From JAJZGK01 sp035538795 (GTDB taxonomy: Bacteria > Pseudomonadota > Alphaproteobacteria > Rhodospirillales > Magnetospirillaceae): a DNA stretch of 64,000 nucleotides. The notes under the pieces were generated by a model. It saw only the letters and a list, made by a program, of their open reading frames with translations. It was not told the origin of the DNA and ran no database searches. Within the stretch, counting starts at the first letter, position 1. The number at the start of each line of letters is the position of its first letter. The translations under genes were made by a program, and so were the position numbers. Where the stretch lies: positions 182,882-246,881 of the forward strand of contig DATLJS010000052.1 of the NCBI GenBank assembly GCA_035538795.1. Reading direction: 5' to 3'. Below are positions 45,826 through 54,818 of the stretch, in pieces.

Positions 45826-46599
45826 ATGGATTTGCTGTTGGAGCTGCTGGGCGCTCTGCTGGCAGGCTTTGCTTTGGGGTATTGCCTCAAGGGAAAACTG
45901 CGCTCGCGCCGGGCTCCGCCTGCGTTGAATTCCCGGGAGAACGCAAGGCCGACGACGGAATCGCTGCTGTTGTCGGTGAATCACGACCTGCGCCAGCCGC
46001 TTCAGGCGCTGGGGTTGTTCATCACGGCCTTGCGCCAGAAAGCGCTGCCGGACGATCTGGCCCGGCTGGCCGAGCGTGTCGATGCGTCCTATTCCGGATT
46101 TCTCGACGAATTCGACGCGCTGATCGATCTGGCTCGGCTGGCCGAAGGGCGCACGGTGCCCAATGCCGGCGATTTCGTCGCCGCCGATTTGTGGTCGCGC
46201 CTGGCCGACGATTGCGGGATTTTGGCCGACCAGCGTGGACAATCGTTGCGTTTCCACCAAGGGCGGACCGAGGTGTTGAGGGGCGATCTGGTGCTGTTGC
46301 ACAAGCTGCTGCGTCCCCTGGTGTCGGCGTCGCTGCGGGCCTGCGCTCCGGGAGAGGCGGTGCTGGTGGCCCGCCGCCTGCGGGCGGGCCGGCTGCGGTT
46401 TGAAATCCGCCACGGAGCCCCCGGCATGGCCGGAGAGCAGCTCGACAGGCTGCTGGCGCCGTTTGCGCCTTCGTCCGGAAAGCCGCCTTTGACCATCCGG
46501 CTGGCCCACCGTCTTTGCGAGGCGATGGACGCCCGTTTGGGGGGCGAGGTGACCGAGGGGCGGGGGGGATTGCTGTGGCTGGAGCTTCCTTGCAATTAA
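45826..46599 (+). CDS. Membrane histidine-kinase-like protein with degenerate ATP-binding domain
   Basis: The 257-residue protein has one N-terminal helix (about 3-22) and a DHp-type motif VNHDLRQPLQALGLF with an intact His. A degenerate HATPase domain follows: the N-box Asn position reads LVSASLR, and the G1 region reads HGAPGM instead of DxGxG. The start at 45826 follows AAGAGGC. It lies about 280 bases ahead of the LuxR-type regulator. It may be a phosphotransfer scaffold or a pseudokinase. Confidence 0.75.
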   Translation: MDLLLELLGALLAGFALGYCLKGKLRSRRAPPALNSRENARPTTESLLLSVNHDLRQPLQALGLFITALRQKALPDDLARLAERVDASYSGFLDEFDALIDLARLAEGRTVPNAGDFVAADLWSRLADDCGILADQRGQSLRFHQGRTEVLRGDLVLLHKLLRPLVSASLRACAPGEAVLVARRLRAGRLRFEIRHGAPGMAGEQLDRLLAPFAPSSGKPPLTIRLAHRLCEAMDARLGGEVTEGRGGLLWLELPCN

Positions 46600-46879
46600 T
46601 GTCCAGGACAATTTCGGCGAGAATAGGGATATATCCAAATTTCGATAAAATTCGATCTGATTTAAATAAAGTGCAGATTATGTGTAGAGAGGGCTTCTCC
46701 TGGGAAAGGTTTTTCATCAATTGTTTGGTGCGATGTATATACGAACTGGGTATGAGATCTAATACATCCTTGCGGTGAGATAGCATTCGCGCCTGTCGGA
46801 AGAATGGGGTAATATGCCCTTAGCGACTAGGCGTCTTGAGTCTGAAAAGGGGGTTACGGTGCAACCTGCGGAGACGACC

Positions 46880-47548
46880 ATGAAGATCATGATAGCCGAC
46901 GACCACGAACTGTTCCGCGATGGTCTGCGTCATGTTCTCGAACAACTGGATGGCGACGTCAGCATCGTCGAGGCTAGCGATTATCCGCAGGCTTTGGCCC
47001 TTGCCCAGTCGGAACCCGACGTCAACATCGTGCTGCTGGATCTGGCCATGCCGGGCATGCCCTGGGCCGAAGGCCTTCAGTCGCTGCGCCAAAGCCTGCC
47101 GTCATCGGTTCCGGTGATCATTCTGTCGGCTTCCGACGACCGCCGCCATGTGTTGCAGGCGGTTAACCTGGGAGCCGCCGGCTTCATTCCCAAAACCTCT
47201 TCCAGCCGCGTCATGATCAGCGCTCTGAAACTGGTCTTGTCGGGCGGCGTTTATTTGCCGCCGGCTTTGCTGGAACAGGCGGTCGAGCCGGGCGGTTTGG
47301 ATGGGGTACTGCCGGGTGGCGAAGCCGCTTCGTTTCTGACGCCGCGCCAGCGCGAAGTGCTGGTGCTGCTGGGCCAGGGCAAATCCAACAAGGAAATCGC
47401 CCGTGTGCTGCAATTGGCTGAGGGCACCGTCAAGCTGCACGTCACCGCCATTCTGAAGGCGCTGAACGTCAACAACCGCACGCGCGCGGTGGTGGCCGCC
47501 TCGCAGATGGGTCTGACCGGCAGCGACGGTCCCAGCCTGAGTCGCTAA
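46880..47548 (+). CDS. NarL/LuxR-family response regulator
   Basis: The 222-residue protein has a receiver domain starting MKIMIADDHELFRDGL, phospho-acceptor in VLLDLAMPGM and conserved Lys in PKTSS. A C-terminal LuxR helix-turn-helix follows (LTPRQREVLVLL; SNKEIARVLQLAEGTVKLHV). It is a DNA-binding regulator. The start at 46880 follows GGAG; an open frame to 46814 exists. Preceded by an AT-rich 280-base gap and closed by a terminator, it may pair with the degenerate kinase upstream. Confidence 0.9.
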   Translation: MKIMIADDHELFRDGLRHVLEQLDGDVSIVEASDYPQALALAQSEPDVNIVLLDLAMPGMPWAEGLQSLRQSLPSSVPVIILSASDDRRHVLQAVNLGAAGFIPKTSSSRVMISALKLVLSGGVYLPPALLEQAVEPGGLDGVLPGGEAASFLTPRQREVLVLLGQGKSNKEIARVLQLAEGTVKLHVTAILKALNVNNRTRAVVAASQMGLTGSDGPSLSR

Positions 47549-47587
47549 GGACGGGAAACCGTTCCCCATCACAAGACGCCGTTATTG

Positions 47588-47621
47588 AAGCGCCCCTGGC
47601 CCAAGCCAGGGGCGTTTTCAT
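47588..47621 (+). terminator. Rho-independent terminator of the LuxR-type regulator
   Basis: Ten-bp stem CGCCCCTGGC (47591-47600) / GCCAGGGGCG (47605-47614), loop CCAA, then TTTT. It lies 42 bases past the stop codon, between this gene and the convergent response regulator. Confidence 0.88.
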
Positions 47622-47637
47622 TTCGGCGGGCACCGGG

Positions 47638-48081
47638 TCAGTTCAGGCAGGTTTCCAGCAGGGTCTGGAGCTTTCGTCCGTTGACCGGCTTGTGCAGTAC
47701 CGGCAGGCCGCTGGCGATGGCTTCGCGCAGACGGTCGGCGGCGGTGTCGCCGGTGATCAGGATGGCCGGGATCGAGGCGGCGTAACGGCCTTCGACGGCG
47801 CGAATGGCCTCGATTCCGGTAGCGCCGTTGCGCAGGCGGAAATCGGCGACGATGACGTCGGGAGCGAAGGGATGGTCGGCCAGAAAATCCAAGGCTTCGT
47901 CGGCGGAACCGGCGGCGATGACGCGGTAGCCCCAGCTTTCGAAAAGCATGCGATAGCCCATCAGGACCATGCTTTCGTCTTCAATGACAAGAATCAGGGC
48001 AGTGGAAACACCGTCGCCCAACACGGAACCGGAAACTTGCGGACTACCTCCCCGATTCGGGGAAAAAGAGGAGCTCGCCAT
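47638..48081 (-). CDS. Single-domain response regulator
   Basis: The 147-residue receiver has the acidic pocket VIEDE, phospho-acceptor VADFRLRNG, ITGDT and the Lys in HKPVNG. The start at 48081 is set by GGTGAG just upstream; a longer open frame to 48189 is not favoured. It is a stand-alone receiver, probably acting through protein contacts or as the receiver of a split phosphorelay. It converges with the LuxR-type regulator and lies 200 bases from groEL. Confidence 0.83.
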   Translation of the reverse strand: MASSSFSPNRGGSPQVSGSVLGDGVSTALILVIEDESMVLMGYRMLFESWGYRVIAAGSADEALDFLADHPFAPDVIVADFRLRNGATGIEAIRAVEGRYAASIPAILITGDTAADRLREAIASGLPVLHKPVNGRKLQTLLETCLN

Positions 48082-48227
48082 TATTCTCACCCAAGGCATT
48101 TGCTGTTGTTCTGTCAGCGGCTCTAAACGGCCGGTTGATGCTGATAGTGTGCCTCTAGAGTGGCGAAAGGGAAAGTCCTCGGGCGACATAGGGCGCTATG
48201 TCTTTGGTCGCAAAACAGTTGCGCTAA

Positions 48228-48259
48228 GAAAAAGGGCTGCATCCTTGCGGATGCAGCCC
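48228..48259 (-). terminator. Terminator of the groES-groEL operon
   Basis: Perfect 11-bp stem GGGCTGCATCC (48234-48244) / GGATGCAGCCC (48249-48259), loop TTGC; the minus strand continues into TTTTTCTT. It lies 30 bases past the groEL stop. Confidence 0.92.
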
Positions 48260-48288
48260 CGTTTCCGATGGAGGCCAAGGTGGCAGGA

Positions 48289-49938
48289 TTAGAAATCCAT
48301 GCCGCCCATGCCGCCCATGCCACCCATGCCGGCGTCGCCACCGGGAGCAGCCTTCTTCTCAGGCTTCTCGGCGATCAGGGCTTCGGTGGTGATCAGCAGG
48401 CCGGCGACCGAAGCGGCGTCCTGCAGAGCGGTGCGCACGACCTTGGTCGGATCGATGATGCCGGCCTTGATCATGTCGACATATTCGCCGTTCTGAGCGT
48501 CGAAGCCGAAGTTGACGTCCGAGCTTTCCAGCAGCTTGCCGGCAACCACGGCGCCGTCGGAACCGGCGTTCTCGGCGATCTGACGCACCGGAGCCTGCAG
48601 GGCGCGGCGGACGATCTCGATGCCGACCTTCTGGTCGTTGTTGGAGAAGGTCACCTTGTCCAGGGCGCGGATCGAGTGCAGCAGGGCGACGCCGCCACCG
48701 GCGACGATGCCTTCCTCGACGGCGGCGCGGGTGGCGTGCAGGGCGTCGTCGACGCGGTCCTTACGCTCCTTCACCTCGACTTCGGAAGCGCCGCCGACCT
48801 TGATCACGGCCACGCCGCCGGCCAGCTTGGCCAGACGTTCCTGCAGCTTCTCGCGGTCGTAGTCCGAGGAGGTTTCCTCGATCTGGGCCTTGATCTGCTT
48901 GATGCGGGCTTCGATGTCGGTCTTGCTGCCCGAACCGTCGACGATGGTGGTGTCTTCCTTGGTGATGGTCACGCGCTTGGCGGTGCCCAGATCAGCAATG
49001 GTGATGTTTTCCAGCTTGATGCCCAGGTCTTCGGAGATGACCTGGCCGCCGGTCAGGATGGCGATGTCTTCCAGCATGGCCTTGCGGCGGTCGCCGAAGC
49101 CCGGAGCCTTGACGGCGGCGACCTTCAGGCCGCCGCGCAGACGGTTGACCACCAGGGTGGCCAGGGCCTCGCCCTCGATGTCCTCGGCGATGATCAGCAG
49201 CGGACGGCCCGACTGCACGACCTGCTCCAGCACCGGCAGCAGGGGCTGCAGGGCGGTCAGCTTCTTTTCGTGCAGCAGGATGTACGGAGCTTCCAGCTCG
49301 GCGGTCATCTTTTCGGCGTTGGTCACGAAGTACGGCGAGGTGTAGCCGCGATCGAACTGCATGCCTTCGACGACGTCCAGCTCGGTGTCCAGGCCCTTGG
49401 CTTCCTCGACGGTGATGACACCCTCGTTGCCGACCTTTTCCATGGCCTTGGCGATCATTTCGCCGATTTCGCGCTCGCCGTTGGCGGAGATGGTGCCGAC
49501 CTGGGCGATCTCGGCGTTGGTGGCGACCTTGCGCGAACGGCTCTTGACGTCGGCAATGACGGTCTGGACGGCCAGATCCAGGCCACGCTTCAGATCCATC
49601 GGGTTCATCCCGGCGGCGACGGCCTTGGCGCCTTCGCGAACGATCGACTGAGCCAGAACGGTGGCGGTGGTGGTGCCGTCACCGGCCAGATCGGCGGTCT
49701 TCGAGGCGACTTCGCGAACCAGCTGGGCGCCCAGGTTCTCGAACTTGTCAGCCAGTTCGATTTCCTTGGCGACGGACACGCCGTCCTTGGTGATGCGCGG
49801 AGCGCCGAACGACTTTTCGATCACGACGTTGCGGCCCTTGGGGCCCAGGGTGACCTTGACGGCATCGGCGAGAATGTCCACACCGCGCAGCAGGCGGGAG
49901 CGGGCGTCGGTACCGAATTTAACTTCCTTGGCAGCCAT
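48289..49938 (-). CDS. groEL: 60 kDa chaperonin GroEL
   Basis: The 549-residue chaperonin has ATP-site motifs TLGPKGRNVVIEKSFG, VAGDGTTTATVLAQ and AGGGVALLHS. The C-terminal tail is the GGM repeat (GMGGMGGMGGMDF). It forms the double-ring folding chamber with GroES, encoded directly upstream in the same operon. All landmarks are normal for an essential chaperonin; other copies may exist elsewhere in the genome. Confidence 0.98.
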   Translation of the reverse strand: MAAKEVKFGTDARSRLLRGVDILADAVKVTLGPKGRNVVIEKSFGAPRITKDGVSVAKEIELADKFENLGAQLVREVASKTADLAGDGTTTATVLAQSIVREGAKAVAAGMNPMDLKRGLDLAVQTVIADVKSRSRKVATNAEIAQVGTISANGEREIGEMIAKAMEKVGNEGVITVEEAKGLDTELDVVEGMQFDRGYTSPYFVTNAEKMTAELEAPYILLHEKKLTALQPLLPVLEQVVQSGRPLLIIAEDIEGEALATLVVNRLRGGLKVAAVKAPGFGDRRKAMLEDIAILTGGQVISEDLGIKLENITIADLGTAKRVTITKEDTTIVDGSGSKTDIEARIKQIKAQIEETSSDYDREKLQERLAKLAGGVAVIKVGGASEVEVKERKDRVDDALHATRAAVEEGIVAGGGVALLHSIRALDKVTFSNNDQKVGIEIVRRALQAPVRQIAENAGSDGAVVAGKLLESSDVNFGFDAQNGEYVDMIKAGIIDPTKVVRTALQDAASVAGLLITTEALIAEKPEKKAAPGGDAGMGGMGGMGGMDF

Positions 49939-49968
49939 TGTTTCAGGTTCCTCAGAAAAGAATGGGGC

Positions 49969-50256
49969 TTAGGCGAAAACGCCGATGATGTCGGATTCCT
50001 TCATGATCAACAGGTCTTCCCCGTCGATCTTGACCTCGGTGCCCGACCACTTGCCGAACAGCACGCGATCACCGACCTTGACGTCCAAGGCAACGACCTT
50101 GCCGTCTTCGCCGCGAGCACCCGAGCCAACCGCGATGACTTCGCCCTGTTGGGGCTTTTCCTTGGCGGTGTCGGGAATGATGATGCCGCCCGCAGTCTTT
50201 TCTTCCGCATCGATGCGCTTGACCACAACGCGGTCATGGAGCGGTCTGAACTTCAT
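49969..50256 (-). CDS. groES: 10 kDa co-chaperonin GroES
   Basis: The 95-residue co-chaperonin begins MKFRPLHDRVVVKRIDAEEKT and contains the mobile loop TAGGIIIPDTAKEK and the GEVIAVGSGAR roof hairpin; it ends in ESDIIGVFA. It is the first gene of the operon, 30 bases before groEL, controlled by the CIRCE promoter at 50328-50385. Confidence 0.98.
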   Translation of the reverse strand: MKFRPLHDRVVVKRIDAEEKTAGGIIIPDTAKEKPQQGEVIAVGSGARGEDGKVVALDVKVGDRVLFGKWSGTEVKIDGEDLLIMKESDIIGVFA

Positions 50257-50327
50257 TCACAACCTCCGTAAATTTAGGACTTGGGTTATTCCGATGATGC
50301 CGGGGCGACGCCTTCAGGGCGATCCTG

Positions 50328-50354
50328 TTAGCACTCACTCCCGGCGAGTGCTAA
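50328..50354 (-). promoter_or_regulatory. CIRCE operator (HrcA site) of groES-groEL
   Basis: Perfect TTAGCACTC-N9-GAGTGCTAA. HrcA represses here when unstressed and is released by heat stress. It lies just after the promoter, over the transcription start region, about 70 bases before the groES start. Confidence 0.97.
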
Positions 50355-50356
50355 CG

Positions 50357-50385
50357 ATCTAGGGAACAGGGGGGGTATCTGTCAA
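50357..50385 (-). promoter_or_regulatory. Sigma-70-type promoter of groES-groEL
   Basis: Minus strand TTGACA (50380-50385) and CTAGAT (50357-50362) are separated by 17 bases. The CIRCE operator begins two bases downstream, so repression can block initiation. Confidence 0.88.
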
Positions 50386-50454
50386 GGGCTGAATCATGGA
50401 TTTTGCCTTACAGACTCTGTGGATAAAACGTTAGTTCATTGAATGTAAAAGAAA

Positions 50455-50715
50455 TTACTTCAGTGTCTCGACGCTGATGCTATCGCGGGGGGCGGCCGAC
50501 GGCGCCGGGGGCGGATTGGGGTCGGCCGGCGCGGCGCTGGTCTGCTCGGCCGAGGCGCCGCCGTTCTGGGTGTCGGCGGATTGGTTGCCGTTCTTGTTCA
50601 TTTCCTTGCCGCCTTCCTTGATGGCGTAGGCGATGCCGCCGGGAATGCCGCAGCCGGACAGCGGCAGCGCCAGCAACACAATGGCGGTGACGGCGGCAAG
50701 CGGGCGGTATTTCAT
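50455..50715 (-). CDS. Small predicted lipoprotein
   Basis: The 86-residue protein has a signal peptide and lipobox (LPLSGC, Cys near 22). The mature part is Gly/Asn/Gln-rich then Pro/Ala-rich, low complexity, with no recognised domain. Its promoter is a good TTGACT/TATTTA pair (50761-50788). It is not conserved enough to assign a function. Confidence 0.7.
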   Translation of the reverse strand: MKYRPLAAVTAIVLLALPLSGCGIPGGIAYAIKEGGKEMNKNGNQSADTQNGGASAEQTSAAPADPNPPPAPSAAPRDSISVETLK

Positions 50716-50760
50716 GGTCGGGCCTTCAGGGGCAAAGCGGCGGATGGGCGCTGTTTACAC

Positions 50761-50788
50761 TAAATAGGCCGGTTGCCGACACAGTCAA
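50761..50788 (-). promoter_or_regulatory. Sigma-70-type promoter of the small lipoprotein
   Basis: Minus strand TTGACT (50783-50788), 16-base spacer, TATTTA (50761-50766); the start codon at 50715 lies about 40 bases past the predicted start. Confidence 0.5.
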
Positions 50789-50877
50789 TTGTGCATGCGC
50801 GCCGTGTTTCGCTTGACGGGGCCGGACGGCTGGGGCGAACTCCTGGGAAACCTGTCTGCAAATAAGGATGGCCTTCG

Positions 50878-51546
50878 ATGCCCGTGGACTTTTCCGCCGA
50901 TCACGGCGACTGGCAGCTTTCGGTGGTGGTGACGGATCCGCCCTGGTACGAGAACTGCTATATCGTCCGCCATGTTCCGACCGGCAAATTGGTGGTGGTC
51001 GATCCCGGCGGCAGCGCCGACAAGATTTTGGCGGCGTTGGCGGAAATCGGCGGAGAGGTGGAGTGCATTCTTCTGACCCACGGCCATCCCGACCATCTGG
51101 GGGCGGTCAAGCGGCTTCAGGACGAACTGGCCGTTCCCTGCAAGGCACACCGGGACGAAGGGCCGTTGATCGACGTCATCGTCAATTACGCCAAATCCCG
51201 GCTGGGCATGACCATCGAGCCGCCCAACGCCGTGGATTACTTCACCGACGATGACCGCCTGACGCTGGGAGGGCAGGCGTTCCGGGCGATTCCGACGCCG
51301 GGACATACGCCGGGCGGCGTTTGCTTCGATTTCGGCGGTTTTACCCTGGCGGGAGACACCCTGTTCAATCAGGGGGTGGGGCGAACCGATCTGCCGGGCG
51401 GCAACGGTCCTTTGCTGGTCAAATCCATCAGCAATCTGCTGGCGGCGTTGCCCGACGCCAGCTTCATCTATAGCGGTCATGGTCCGCGCTGGACGGCCGG
51501 CGAGGCCAAGCCGTGGTGGAAAGCCATGCAGGCTTACAGCCTGTGA
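50878..51546 (+). CDS. MBL-fold metallo-hydrolase
   Basis: The 222-residue metallo-beta-lactamase-fold protein has HGHPDHLGAV (metal-binding HxHxDH), a later His in PGHTPGGV, and Asp in LAGDTLFNQGVGR. The pattern is that of the glyoxalase II / YcbL-like group. It probably hydrolyses a thioester or similar small molecule. ATG at 50878 follows AAGGATGG. A bidirectional terminator follows. Confidence 0.87.
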   Translation: MPVDFSADHGDWQLSVVVTDPPWYENCYIVRHVPTGKLVVVDPGGSADKILAALAEIGGEVECILLTHGHPDHLGAVKRLQDELAVPCKAHRDEGPLIDVIVNYAKSRLGMTIEPPNAVDYFTDDDRLTLGGQAFRAIPTPGHTPGGVCFDFGGFTLAGDTLFNQGVGRTDLPGGNGPLLVKSISNLLAALPDASFIYSGHGPRWTAGEAKPWWKAMQAYSL

Positions 51547-51570
51547 GCGGCGGCTGTCGGGTCTCGACAT

Positions 51571-51604
51571 AAAAAACAGCCCGCTTTCCGGCGGGCTGTT
51601 TTCG
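51571..51604. terminator. Terminator after the MBL hydrolase
   Basis: Stem AACAGCCCGC (51575-51584) / GCGGGCTGTT (51591-51600) with A run before and TT after. It separates this gene from the convergent receiver protein gene. Confidence 0.8.
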
Positions 51605-51674
51605 TTGGGGCCGTCGGTGCGACGGGCGACGTCCGCGCTGGGGGCCAGTCTCGGATCCAGTCTCAGGTCCCGCC

Positions 51675-52454
51675 TCAGGTAATGTGCAGGCGGGCGAAGG
51701 CCTCGGCCAGATCGTCGCCGAAATTGGGGCCCTTGCGGATGATCGGCACGCGCGACGGCAGGTTTTCCAGTGAGGGATGGCCCCAGCTGTAGCTGGTCAG
51801 CACCGCCACCGGCAGATCGCGGGTGGTGGGCATGGAGCTGAAGGCGTTGGCGAGATCGACGCCGCTCAAGTCGTCGAGAACGCCCGAGACGATGACCATG
51901 TCGGGCTGGGTACGCACGGCCATCTCGATGGCCTGAAAGGGCGAACGCACGGTGCAGCTGCGATAGCCGCAGGCGGCCAGTTCGCGTTCAACGATGCGGG
52001 TGGTTGCCTTGTCGCCGATGACCAGCAGCACTTCGACGTTGGAAATCTTGACGTCTGCGGGGTTGAAGTCGCCGACCACGCGGGCCGGCAGGCTGCGTAC
52101 TACCTTGGCGGAATGGGCGACCTCGGCCTTGCCTTCCATGGCGCGGCGGATGTTGTCCAGGAAGGTCTGGACGTCGTCGAGCTGGTTGCCCTCCAGGGTT
52201 TTCAAATCGGCCAGATATTCGCCCAGGCGGTGGGCGACGATGGTGACCAGGGGCTGGTCCAGGGTTGCGCCGCGCATTTCCACGTTCAGCATGTCGCGGC
52301 GGATCTGCGCCAGACCGTCGGTGGCGGATGCCGTTTTGGAGCGCAGATTGCCGATCAGCACGTCGGTGCTGTCGAGGATATCGCGGACCTCCTCCATGAA
52401 CTCGGATTCAATCTGCCGGTCCATTTGCGCGATGTTGTCTGCGGTCTGCTCCAT
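51675..52454 (-). CDS. Receiver-domain protein with N-terminal helical region and altered phospho-site
   Basis: The 259-residue protein has a helical N-terminal half and a receiver-like C-terminal half (about 140-255). At the usual phospho-acceptor position the protein reads PDMVIVSGVLDDLSG, with Ser where Asp is expected; the Lys in IRKGP is present. It may be a pseudo-receiver working without phosphorylation. It follows the chemoreceptor at 52665-54362 in the same direction. The order is reversed relative to the response regulator at 1915-2853 (receiver then helices). Confidence 0.72.
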   Translation of the reverse strand: MEQTADNIAQMDRQIESEFMEEVRDILDSTDVLIGNLRSKTASATDGLAQIRRDMLNVEMRGATLDQPLVTIVAHRLGEYLADLKTLEGNQLDDVQTFLDNIRRAMEGKAEVAHSAKVVRSLPARVVGDFNPADVKISNVEVLLVIGDKATTRIVERELAACGYRSCTVRSPFQAIEMAVRTQPDMVIVSGVLDDLSGVDLANAFSSMPTTRDLPVAVLTSYSWGHPSLENLPSRVPIIRKGPNFGDDLAEAFARLHIT

Positions 52455-52664
52455 CTTCCCTGTCCCTTGTATGCGATAAGTTGTCCACCCGAAGGCGACA
52501 AACTAAACGATTCTTATGTCGTACTCAATGCGCAGACTGGAATGGCGACCTTCATATACCGCAGGGTAAAATATTTCCGGCGAAGAAGGTTCGGCCCGGC
52601 GTTATTGCTTGGGATTAATATAAAATACGATTCGTTTTCCTGCCCGGACGACGGGAAGCCGGGA

Positions 52665-54362
52665 CTATGTGGCCCTTACCGTCATCAGGAAATTGACCAC
52701 TTCCTGGCGCATGCGGTCGGCGTTGGCGGCCAACGTATTGGCTGAGGACAAAACCTGTTCGGCGGCGGCGCCGGTTGTGGCGGCGCTGGTCGAGACGCCG
52801 TCGATGTTCAGACTGACCTGCTGGGTGCCTTGGGCCGCTTCCTGAACATTGCGGGCGATTTCCTGCGTGGCGGCACCCTGTTCTTCGACGGCCGAGGAAA
52901 TGCCCGACGAAATCTCGCGGATCTGTTCAATGATGGTGGAAATTTCCCGGATGGCTCCGACGGTGCGTTTGGTCTCATCCTGAACGGCGGTGATCTGGGC
53001 CGAGATTTCCTCGGTGGCCTTGGCCGTCTGGCTGGCCAGATGCTTGACCTCGTTGGCTACCACGGCAAAGCCTTTGCCGGCCTCGCCGGCCCGCGCCGCC
53101 TCGATGGTGGCGTTCAGGGCCAGCAGATTGGTCTGCGAGGCGATATCGTTGATCAGTTCGACCACTTCGCCGATGCGGTCGGCGGCGGCGGACAGATTTT
53201 GCACCAAAAGATTGGTGCGGTTGGCCTCGTCGGAAGCCGCCGAGGAAATGCGGGCCGATTCCACCACTTGCCGGGAAATTTCGGCGATGGACGAGGACAG
53301 CTCTTCGGTGGCGGCGGCAACGGTCTGAACGTTGCTGGTGGCTTCCTCGGCGGCGGCGGCGACGGCTGCTGCCTGGGTGTTGGACTGGCTGGCGGCGCTG
53401 GTCATGGATGCCGCCGTGCCTTGCAATTGACCGGCCGACGAGGCGACGGCGCCGACCACGTCCATGATCTTGGCCTCGAAGGCATCGGCCATCTGGTTCA
53501 GTGCCTGTTTCTGCTCCTCCGCCGCCCGAGTCTTGAGGGCTTCCTGTTCGCTTCGCAGGCGCTCGACTTCCAAGGCGCTGGTTTTGAAGACGGCGACGGT
53601 GCGGGACATTTCTCCCAGTTCGTCCTTGCGCGCCGTGCCGGGAACTTCCGCCGACAGATCGTTGGCGGCCAGCCGTTCCATGGCGTCGCGCAGGGCGGCG
53701 ATAGGGCGCGTCAGCCCCCGGCGGCTGATCCACATGGCGATGGCGATGCTGGAAAGGATGCCGGCGCAGGCGATGATCACCAGCGAACGAATGGAGGCGT
53801 GGGTTTCGTCGGTCAAATCGTCGGACCGCTTCGACGACATGCTGAGAACGCTGTCGTTGATTTTGGTGAAGTCGGCCAGAACCGCCTGAACGCTGGGGTC
53901 ACATTCCACCTTCAGACGGGCGGCGGCTTTCAGGGAATCCTCGGCGCTGGTTGTCTTCGCGGCGAATTCGATGGCCGGCTGGCAGGCGTCGTAGATGGCT
54001 GCGATGCTTTTGTCGAGGGCGGCGTATTCGGCGGCTTTTTCCGGCAAATTCTGACGGACCTGCATCATCAGTTCCGCCGTGCGGCTTTTCGTTCTATTGA
54101 TCTTCTCCATTAGCCGCAAATTGCCTTCGTCGGTGGTTTCCGCGGCCAACTGGTAGGCGGTGGAAACGTAAGCCTCTATTTGCCGCGATGCCCGAGCCGA
54201 GGCGACGACGGATTTGTCCACCCGGTCGACAAGATCGGAATAGGAGTCGTCGATATGTTTCATGCGAACGCCGGCCATTGCCACGGCGGCAATGAAGATG
54301 GCGGAAAACAAGGCGACCACCAGATTCACCTTATTCGCGATGCGCATGTTGTCGATAAACAT
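52665..54362 (-). CDS. Methyl-accepting chemotaxis protein
   Basis: The 565-residue receptor has TM1 near 10-33, a periplasmic four-helix-bundle sensor (about 35-185), TM2 near 190-210, HAMP (PIAALRDAMERLAANDLSAEV) and a signalling tip NLLALNATIEAARAGEAGKG. The last residues lack a CheR-docking pentapeptide. The ligand is unknown. The start at 54362 (MFIDNMRIANK) has a strong GAGGGGGGGG site upstream. Confidence 0.9.
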   Translation of the reverse strand: MFIDNMRIANKVNLVVALFSAIFIAAVAMAGVRMKHIDDSYSDLVDRVDKSVVASARASRQIEAYVSTAYQLAAETTDEGNLRLMEKINRTKSRTAELMMQVRQNLPEKAAEYAALDKSIAAIYDACQPAIEFAAKTTSAEDSLKAAARLKVECDPSVQAVLADFTKINDSVLSMSSKRSDDLTDETHASIRSLVIIACAGILSSIAIAMWISRRGLTRPIAALRDAMERLAANDLSAEVPGTARKDELGEMSRTVAVFKTSALEVERLRSEQEALKTRAAEEQKQALNQMADAFEAKIMDVVGAVASSAGQLQGTAASMTSAASQSNTQAAAVAAAAEEATSNVQTVAAATEELSSSIAEISRQVVESARISSAASDEANRTNLLVQNLSAAADRIGEVVELINDIASQTNLLALNATIEAARAGEAGKGFAVVANEVKHLASQTAKATEEISAQITAVQDETKRTVGAIREISTIIEQIREISSGISSAVEEQGAATQEIARNVQEAAQGTQQVSLNIDGVSTSAATTGAAAEQVLSSANTLAANADRMRQEVVNFLMTVRAT

Positions 54363-54497
54363 AGGAGCCCCCCCCTCTTGCATCCGTGGGGACCAAATAT
54401 TTTGGCCCGGAGCTTTTGAGCAAGGCTTATGATCAAGGGGTTGTGCTGCGATGTATATTGACCGGAAGGGTCGAGCTTTTTCGAAAGTATGAGGAAA

Positions 54498-54581
54498 TGG
54501 TGGGGGCGACGGGACTTGAACCCGTATGTCCGAAGACGAGCGATTTTAAGTCGCTTGCGTATACCGTTTCGCCACGCCCCC
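54498..54581 (-). tRNA. tRNA-Leu (UAA)
   Basis: The minus strand folds as a class II tRNA. Acceptor stem GGGGGCG/CGCCCCC is followed by A then CCA encoded in the DNA. The anticodon loop is CTTAAAA with TAA anticodon in stem AGCGA/TCGCT. A short variable arm (CGTCTTCGGACA) and a T loop with GTTCAAG are present. It reads UUA. Confidence 0.95.
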
Positions 54582-54818
54582 CGGACCGGCTGGGCCGGTC
54601 GGGCTCAGCCGTTGCGGCTGAGGCTTTCCGAAGCTTCGCTCCGAAGACGGCCCAGACGTTAGCCGCACGGCGGCGAAAGGACAAGAGCGAGCATGGGTTG
54701 CCTTTGACGGGCCTGATTTCGAGTCAGATTCCTCTTGACGCCCGGGGGCTGAAACCTTAAAAGCACGGCTTTCCCAGCTTCGGCTAGGATTGATCGTTTC
54801 TGTTTAGAGGGTTCCGTT
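54582..54818. other. Intergenic region between tRNA-Leu and rpmB
   Basis: There is no gene. It holds the upstream region of tRNA-Leu (minus) and of rpmB (plus). A possible rpmB promoter is TTGACG at 54735-54740 with TTAAAA about 16 bases later; this is weak. GC-rich repeats near 54590-54620 look like hairpins without an obvious role. Confidence 0.4.

Noticed and set aside
48289..48340. Repeated GGM codons at the groEL end
   Set aside because: This is the normal Gly-Met tail of GroEL, not a tandem repeat or CRISPR-like element.
52471..52488. Sigma-54-like pattern with GG-N10-GC before the receiver protein gene
   Set aside because: The core boxes are poor (TGGACA, TCGCA) and the predicted start leaves fewer than ten bases before the ATG.
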